In this document: one piece after another, positions 6,179-9,972 of the stretch
Position numbering within the stretch: the stretch's first letter is position 1
Layout of the letters: each line of letters starts with the position of its first letter
Origin: an uncultured Allobaculum sp.
GTDB taxonomy: Bacteria > Bacillota_I > Bacilli_A > Erysipelotrichales > Erysipelotrichaceae
Direction: 5' to 3'
DNA length: 9,972 nucleotides
NCBI GenBank assembly: GCA_910577085.1
Contig: CAJTLE010000109.1
Location: 1-9,972, forward strand
The notes under the pieces: model-generated
The model's database searches: none
Seen by the model: only the letters and a program-made list of their open reading frames with translations
What the model was told of the DNA's origin: nothing
Translations under genes and position numbers: made by a program

Positions 6179-6946
6179 ATGAAACCCAGTGACCCGATTG
6201 GTGTATTTGATTCAGGTTTAGGCGGCCTGAGCGTAGTCGATACTCTGCGCCGGATGATGCCTGATGAACAGATTTTATATTTTGGTGATTCCGCCAGAAA
6301 TCCCTACGGAACCAAGACGATGGATGAAGTCCGACAGTACTCCTTTGAAATCGTCGAACAGTTTCGAAAACAGAATGTTAAAGCCGTGATCATCGCGTGC
6401 AACACCGCAACCAGTGCTGCGGCAAAAGAACTGAGAAAAGCATTCGATTTTGATATTGTAGGCATGGAACCAGCCTTAAAACCGGCTGCCGAAATGAAAA
6501 CCCCCTCAAAAATTGCCGTCTGGGCTACCGAGCTGACGCTCAACCAGGAAAAGTTCGCTCATCTGATGGAGCGTTTCGATTCCAATCATGATATTGTCCG
6601 CGTGCCCTGTCCAAGACTGGTCGAACTGGTTGAAACAGACCGGCTTGAGGATCAGCAGGCGGTAGACGCAGCTTTGAAGGAATATCTCACTCAAAGCGAA
6701 GATGCTGAATTTATTGTGCTTGGCTGCACTCACTTTCTGTTTTTCAAAGACCGGCTCAGGCAGCTGGCCGGTGACAAGGTTCAGATTATTGATGGCAACG
6801 CAGGAACAGTGAACCGTCTGCATTCTTTGCTGGAACAGAAAGGCCTTCTGGCGCCTCATGCGAAGGGGTCATTAACGATTGATAATTCTCAACCGGAAAA
6901 GATTGATTTATCCTGGAAGCTTTATCACAGTCTGGAGGAAAAATAA
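6179..6946 (+). CDS. murI: Glutamate racemase
   Basis: A cytoplasmic, cofactor-independent racemase that interconverts L- and D-glutamate and supplies D-Glu for peptidoglycan precursors. Its 255 residues are close to the family norm. The Asp/Glu racemase signatures are all present: IGVFDSGLGGLSV with Asp11 and Ser12, GDSARNPYGTK (36-46), the first catalytic cysteine Cys74 in ACNTATSA, and the second, Cys183, in VLGCTHF with His185. The start is set by the conserved N-terminal motif beginning right after MKPSDP. Its ribosome binding site is weak (GGTGA at 6170-6174, 4 bases away), and the nearest promoter leaves almost no leader. The aminopeptidase gene follows after 2 bases and has its ribosome binding site inside the murI 3' end, so the two form an operon. 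No missing or unusual catalytic residue is seen. Confidence 0.96.
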   Translation: MKPSDPIGVFDSGLGGLSVVDTLRRMMPDEQILYFGDSARNPYGTKTMDEVRQYSFEIVEQFRKQNVKAVIIACNTATSAAAKELRKAFDFDIVGMEPALKPAAEMKTPSKIAVWATELTLNQEKFAHLMERFDSNHDIVRVPCPRLVELVETDRLEDQQAVDAALKEYLTQSEDAEFIVLGCTHFLFFKDRLRQLAGDKVQIIDGNAGTVNRLHSLLEQKGLLAPHAKGSLTIDNSQPEKIDLSWKLYHSLEEK

Positions 6947-6948
6947 GT

Positions 6949-8340
6949 ATGAAGAAACAGAATGTCTGGCTTGCTGCTTCACCAGAACAGAAGCAGGAAA
7001 TCATGACACTGGCCGATAACTATATGAATTTTCTTTCTCTTGCCAAAACTGAACGTCGCTTTGTCAAAAGTGCCATTCAGCTTGCAGAAGGATTCGGCTA
7101 CAAAAACATTAACGAATATGTAGAAAACAACCTGCCATTACATCCACAGGATAAGGTGTACTACAACATGATGGACAAAGCCGTTGTCCTGTTCCATGTT
7201 GGCAGTCAGCCATTAAGCAAGGGAATGAATATCCTTGGCGCCCACATTGATTCGCCAAGACTGGATGTCAAATCTCATCCACTCTATGAAAAAGATGGCA
7301 TCTGCCTGCTGGATACGCACTACTATGGCGGTATCAAGAAATATCAGTGGGTAACTGTACCTTTAGCTTTATATGGTGTTGTCTATTTAAAAGACGGAAC
7401 CCATGTTGATGTTGCGATTGGCGATCATGATGAAGATGAAGTCTTCATCGTAACCGACCTTCTGGTTCATCTGTCTCACAAACGGATGACCAAATCCGCT
7501 GATGAAGTCGTTGAAGGAGAACAGCTGAACGCTCTGTTTGGTTCGATTCCTGAAGCAGACTGCGATAAAGATCCAGTCAAAGCCAACATTCTGGCTTTAC
7601 TGAAAGATCGTTATGGAATTGAAGAAGAAGACTTTGTCAGTGCTGAACTTGAACTTGTACCACTTGGCAAAGCAAGAACCTGCGGTTTTGACCGTTCGAT
7701 GGTTCTTGGCTATGGTCAGGACGATAAAGTCTGTGCCTATACCTGCTTACTGGCTCAGCTGGAAACTTCCGACGAAGAAATCGAACGGACTTCTGCCTGC
7801 CTGCTTGTCGATAAAGAAGAAGTTGGCTCCATGGGTGCCAGCGGCATGCAGTCCCGTTTCTTTGAAAACCAGGTGGCTGAACTGATGAATGCATTAGGTC
7901 AGTACAACGAACTCAATGTCCGCCGTGCTCTGCAGAACTCCTTCATGCTGTCCTGTGACGTATCGGCTGCCAATGATCCAAACTATTCTGAAGCTTCTTC
8001 GCCAAACGGCAATATGGCTGACTTTGGCTGTGGTGTCTGCATTTCCAAATATGTTGGTTCCCGTGGTAAACATGGCTCCAATGATGCAAATGCCGAATAC
8101 CTGTCCATGATCCGTCAGATGCTGGCCAAAGACAACATTGTCTGGCAGACTGGTGAACTTGGCAAAGTCGACCAGGGCGGCGGCGGAACCATCGCCTACA
8201 TTCTGGCCAACTATGGCATGCAGGTTATTGATGCCGGTGTACCTCTGATGAATATGCATGCTCCATATGAGGTTTCCAGTAAAGCAGATATCTACTCTGC
8301 ACTGCAGGTCAACAAATCATTCCTCAAAAACATGAAATAA
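6949..8340 (+). CDS. M18-family zinc aminopeptidase (aspartyl aminopeptidase type)
   Basis: A 463-residue cytoplasmic metallopeptidase that should remove N-terminal residues from peptides, likely as a large homo-oligomer as in known M18 enzymes. Candidate di-zinc ligands are visible in order: His99 in LGAHIDSPRLD, Asp258 or Asp259 in GQDDKVCAYT, Glu290/Glu291 in VDKEEVGSMGASG (catalytic base plus ligand), Asp337 in SCDVSAANDP and His437 in MNMHAPYE. HGSNDANAEY (375-384) and the glycine run at 410-413 fit the clan fold. Length matches the bacterial aminopeptidase 1 group (about 460 residues). GGAGGA at 6934-6939 lies 9 bases before ATG 6949 and inside the end of murI, two bases from its stop, so translation is probably coupled. 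Exact substrate preference cannot be read from sequence; acidic N-terminal residues are typical of some members only. The unit ends at the hairpin at 8369. Confidence 0.95.
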   Translation: MKKQNVWLAASPEQKQEIMTLADNYMNFLSLAKTERRFVKSAIQLAEGFGYKNINEYVENNLPLHPQDKVYYNMMDKAVVLFHVGSQPLSKGMNILGAHIDSPRLDVKSHPLYEKDGICLLDTHYYGGIKKYQWVTVPLALYGVVYLKDGTHVDVAIGDHDEDEVFIVTDLLVHLSHKRMTKSADEVVEGEQLNALFGSIPEADCDKDPVKANILALLKDRYGIEEEDFVSAELELVPLGKARTCGFDRSMVLGYGQDDKVCAYTCLLAQLETSDEEIERTSACLLVDKEEVGSMGASGMQSRFFENQVAELMNALGQYNELNVRRALQNSFMLSCDVSAANDPNYSEASSPNGNMADFGCGVCISKYVGSRGKHGSNDANAEYLSMIRQMLAKDNIVWQTGELGKVDQGGGGTIAYILANYGMQVIDAGVPLMNMHAPYEVSSKADIYSALQVNKSFLKNMK

Positions 8341-8368
8341 ATCAATCTCTTGATCGATCGGATGGAAT

Positions 8369-8407
8369 AAGGGTTCTGGTCCACACTAACTGGATCAGAA
8401 CCCTTTT
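8369..8407 (+). terminator. Intrinsic terminator of the murI-aminopeptidase operon
   Basis: A 14-bp stem pairs 8369-8382 with 8392-8405 (AAGGGTTCTG with CAGAACCCTT, extended inward by a G-U pair and TCC/GGA) around a 9-base loop. TTTT (8404-8407) closes the stem and continues beyond it; the U-tract is short and then turns to GTGTGG. It lies 29 bases after the aminopeptidase stop. Confidence 0.85.
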
Positions 8408-8438
8408 GTGTGGGCAGACGCAGCCAGAGTCAAAAATC

Positions 8439-8481
8439 AGAATTCAAAAGTCATGATCCAAAACTAGAATTCCAAAGATCA
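8439..8481. repeat. Imperfect direct repeat upstream of the lysozyme gene
   Basis: AGAATTCAAAAGTCA (8439-8453) recurs as AGAATTCCAAAGATCA (8466-8481), 27 bases apart start to start. It might be a regulator binding region, but the sequence is A-rich and two loose copies can arise by chance. No clear sigma-A promoter is seen between 8408 and 8619. Confidence 0.3.
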
Positions 8482-8619
8482 GCGACATCATTACAATCAA
8501 AATGCCACGAGCGAAAGTCATCCAGCTAAAGCAGCCTCCTGCAATCTTTCAAAACTGCCAGAATGAATCAGGACTGGAAGTTGCATAGGAAAAAGAAAAC
8601 TGGAAGAATGGTAAAGATT

Positions 8620-8625
8620 GGAGGA
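8620..8625 (+). promoter_or_regulatory. Ribosome binding site deciding the lysozyme start
   Basis: GGAGGA lies 4 bases before ATG 8630. An in-frame TTG at 8618 overlaps this site and so cannot be the start used with it. ATG 8608 is in another frame. Confidence 0.8.
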
Positions 8626-8629
8626 AGTC

Positions 8630-9469
8630 ATGTCCAAACGAAGAAAAAATCGCTCAAAAGTCCGCATTCATCGCGTTGTCATATTACTTGTTACTGCTGC
8701 TCTGATCCTGTATTGCCTGATCGCTGCTGTTGGCTGGGTTCGAAATCTGTTTCACCACCCGGCAAAGCTTCCCGAAGAAGAAAAGACGGAGCAATCCATC
8801 ATTCAGTCCGGCTATGCCCAGGCCTGTCCGGATGAACTTGCAAACCTTACCCGGTTTGGAATCGATGTCTCTCAATACCAGGGAAGCATTGACTGGAATT
8901 CTGTCAAAGAATCCGGAGTTGAATATGCGTTTATCCGTGTAGGAGCCAGAGGATATGTCTCAGGTGAAATCTACGAAGACGAGACATTTCTGGAAAATCT
9001 CTATGGAGCCAAAGAAGCAGGAATCCCAGTCGGGGTCTATTTCTTTTCCCAGTCCGTCAGCAATGAAGAAGCATTGGAAGAAGCAGATTATGTCCTGAGC
9101 GTTTTGAATGGGTATTCTCTTGAACTTCCTGTTGTCTTCGATTTCGAACTGCCCGCAGATGAACAGGCTCGTACGCATGATCTCAACAGCAATGAAATTG
9201 CCAGTCAGGCCCAGGCTTTTCTGGAACGGATCCAGCAGGGCGGGTATCAGCCAATGCTGTATCTCAACAGTGGGCTGTTTCCCATCTACGAGAAGGCCGG
9301 TCTTACTGAGCAATGGCCAATCTGGTATGCCGAATATGGAGTGAGTGAGCCACACCAATGCGGTATGGATATCTGGCAATACTCTGAATCCGGAACCATA
9401 CCGGGAATTTCTGAGCATACTGTGGATCTCAACTTGATGCGTCAGGATTTCCTGCAGCCGCAGTCCTAA
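8630..9469 (+). CDS. Membrane-anchored GH25 lysozyme (muramidase)
   Basis: A 279-residue peptidoglycan hydrolase expected to cleave the beta-1,4 bond between N-acetylmuramic acid and N-acetylglucosamine outside the membrane. The N-terminus is strongly basic (residues 2-15), followed by one hydrophobic helix at about 16-37 with no signal-peptidase site evident, so it is probably anchored by its N-terminus with the enzyme outside. A short linker (38-75) precedes the GH25 domain (76-275). Catalytic-site residues are present: Asp79 in GIDVSQYQG, the Asp171/Glu173 pair in VVFDFEL, the IWQYS strand (248-252) and Asp266 in VDLNLM. There is no SH3, LysM or choline-binding repeat, unlike phage and secreted forms, so a housekeeping role in wall remodelling is more likely than a phage endolysin. 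No holin or phage gene is near. It is a single-gene unit, flanked by the terminators at 8369 and 9489. Confidence 0.94.
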   Translation: MSKRRKNRSKVRIHRVVILLVTAALILYCLIAAVGWVRNLFHHPAKLPEEEKTEQSIIQSGYAQACPDELANLTRFGIDVSQYQGSIDWNSVKESGVEYAFIRVGARGYVSGEIYEDETFLENLYGAKEAGIPVGVYFFSQSVSNEEALEEADYVLSVLNGYSLELPVVFDFELPADEQARTHDLNSNEIASQAQAFLERIQQGGYQPMLYLNSGLFPIYEKAGLTEQWPIWYAEYGVSEPHQCGMDIWQYSESGTIPGISEHTVDLNLMRQDFLQPQS

Positions 9470-9488
9470 GTTCAATCAGAATCATTCT

Positions 9489-9521
9489 CCTGCCTTCATT
9501 GATAAGAGGGCAGGATTTTTT
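9489..9521 (+). terminator. Intrinsic terminator of the lysozyme gene
   Basis: A 9-bp stem with one G-U pair joins CCTGCCTTC (9489-9497) and GAGGGCAGG (9506-9514) around an 8-base loop, then A and TTTTTT (9516-9521). It lies 20 bases after the stop codon. Confidence 0.9.
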
Positions 9522-9577
9522 GTATAACCGCAGAAAATGTTGGATAAAATTTCATGGCGGCAAGTGAATAATTTCGC

Positions 9578-9607
9578 TTGACAGAAAACGGCGAAAAGAA
9601 GTATTCT
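9578..9607 (+). promoter_or_regulatory. Tandem promoter 1 of a probable rRNA operon
   Basis: A perfect -35 TTGACA (9578-9583), an 18-base spacer and -10 TATTCT (9602-9607). It is the first of three similarly oriented promoters in about 280 bases with no gene between them and the window end. Confidence 0.75.
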
Positions 9608-9675
9608 GTACAAGCTTTGAAATTTGGAAACAAGATTCAGAGCAGGAAAATCATCTTGTGAATCTATAAAATATT

Positions 9676-9693
9676 TTCACAAAAAGGCTTGAC
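9676..9693 (+). repeat. First copy of a block spanning the -35 box
   Basis: TTCACAAAAAGGCTTGAC matches the block at 9815-9832 at 15 of 18 positions, with a 139-base offset. Each copy ends in the first five bases of a promoter -35 box, so the similarity goes beyond the -35 itself. It suggests duplication of the promoter or a shared upstream contact for RNA polymerase or a regulator. Confidence 0.6.
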
Positions 9694-9717
9694 CTTGGTC
9701 AGGACAGATGGTATTCT
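9689..9717 (+). promoter_or_regulatory. Tandem promoter 2 of a probable rRNA operon
   Basis: -35 TTGACC (9689-9694), a 17-base spacer and -10 TATTCT (9712-9717), the same -10 as promoter 1. The upstream sequence is A/T-rich (AATCTATAAAATATTTTC, 9661-9678), as in an UP element. Confidence 0.75.
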
Positions 9718-9814
9718 ATATGAGCGTTAAGGAACTGCTTAAAATGAACAGAGCTGAAACGCAAATCATCGTTAGATATCAAAGAAATCACTGTTTGAAA
9801 GTTTTGATAAAAAC

Positions 9815-9832
9815 TTCACAAAAGGTGTTGAC
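9815..9832 (+). repeat. Second copy of the block spanning the -35 box
   Basis: TTCACAAAAGGTGTTGAC, the partner of 9676-9693. It ends in the first five bases of the third promoter's -35 box. Confidence 0.6.
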
Positions 9833-9856
9833 TTATGATTCTGCTGATGATAAGAT
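9828..9856 (+). promoter_or_regulatory. Tandem promoter 3 of a probable rRNA operon
   Basis: -35 TTGACT (9828-9833), a 17-base spacer and -10 TAAGAT (9851-9856). The -10 is the weakest of the three. The expected start, near 9863, falls just before the leader hairpin and boxA, so this would be the promoter nearest the structural RNA. Confidence 0.65.
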
Positions 9857-9865
9857 AAACAAGCC

Positions 9866-9892
9866 TTGTGAGGGAAATTGATTCACTCACAA
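9866..9892 (+). promoter_or_regulatory. Leader hairpin before boxA
   Basis: TTGTGAG (9866-9872) pairs with CTCACAA (9886-9892) around a 13-base loop. No U-run follows, so it is not a terminator. The hairpin-then-boxA order resembles the boxB-boxA arrangement of rRNA leader antitermination regions; the boxB reading is inference. Confidence 0.5.
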
Positions 9893-9900
9893 ACAGATGG

Positions 9901-9913
9901 CTCTTTGAAAACT
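9901..9913 (+). promoter_or_regulatory. boxA antitermination element of a probable rRNA leader
   Basis: CTCTTTGAAAACT closely matches the boxA of Firmicute rRNA leaders (TTCTTTGAAAACT type), where Nus factors load to make RNA polymerase resistant to termination. With three promoters upstream and no reading frame downstream to 9972, it points to a 16S rRNA gene starting beyond the right edge. The rRNA itself is not in the window. Confidence 0.75.
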
Positions 9914-9972
9914 CTGATTACAGACAATTCAATATTCGAAATTAACACGTCGATTCTTGAACAACACTTAAT

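Noticed and set aside
5985..6182. A 65-codon + strand frame ending at murI.
   Set aside because: It has no ribosome binding site, runs straight through the UUCG terminator and its U-tract, and overlaps the murI start. The Phe-rich end is simply the translated U-tract.
6179..8340. murI plus aminopeptidase as a novel D-amino-acid peptide system.
   Set aside because: Both are common housekeeping enzymes with intact standard motifs. The two-gene coupling alone does not show a shared pathway.
8563..8835. A 90-codon + strand frame overlapping the lysozyme start.
   Set aside because: It is out of frame with the lysozyme, has no ribosome binding site and has a Cys/Ser/Arg-rich shadow composition.
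8630..9469. The lysozyme as a prophage endolysin.
   Set aside because: No holin, tail, portal, integrase or attachment site is visible, and the membrane anchor is atypical of endolysins.

Overview
The window looks like chromosomal DNA of a Gram-positive bacterium of the Bacillota. The evidence is an OmpR/VanR-type two-component pair, a lipoprotein, cell-wall genes (glutamate racemase, a membrane-anchored GH25 lysozyme), strong GGAGG ribosome binding sites, compact U-tailed terminators, and an rRNA-type leader with the boxA form CTCTTTGAAAACT. Base composition is moderate. An Erysipelotrichales-like or related gut firmicute is a guess that the sequence alone cannot settle. All supported genes lie on the + strand. 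I see no insertion sequence, phage, CRISPR array, tRNA or toxin-antitoxin pair.

Layout. 1-160: a long bidirectional-type terminator hairpin, then a promoter. 161-814: a small lipoprotein with probable Ig-like beta-sandwich modules, function unknown. 815-1677: 863 bases without an intact gene, holding a long hairpin, a 47-codon open stretch that may be a gene remnant, a perfect terminator with no obvious gene of its own, a promoter with a consensus TATAAT, and a long leader. 1678-5753: a response regulator overlapping by 4 bases a very large sensor kinase (1120 aa). The kinase has six predicted membrane helices, a standard kinase core and a 428-residue Ser/Pro/Glu-rich cytoplasmic tail. 5754-6178: a chain of small hairpins ending in a UUCG-loop terminator, then a short promoter region. 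6179-8340: murI and an M18 aminopeptidase, tightly coupled. 8341-8629: a terminator and an intergenic stretch. 8630-9469: a membrane-anchored GH25 lysozyme, then its terminator. 9522-9972: three tandem promoters, a hairpin and boxA, which I read as the upstream region of an rRNA operon beginning just past the right edge.

The genes form separate transcription units divided by terminators: lipoprotein; two-component system; murI plus aminopeptidase; lysozyme; probable rRNA operon. A loose cell-envelope theme runs through them (surface lipoprotein, membrane sensor, D-glutamate supply, peptidoglycan hydrolase), but nothing shows that they share a pathway. The most unusual item is the kinase tail. 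The most informative non-coding item is the triple-promoter rRNA-type leader. I found no convincing complete new system.
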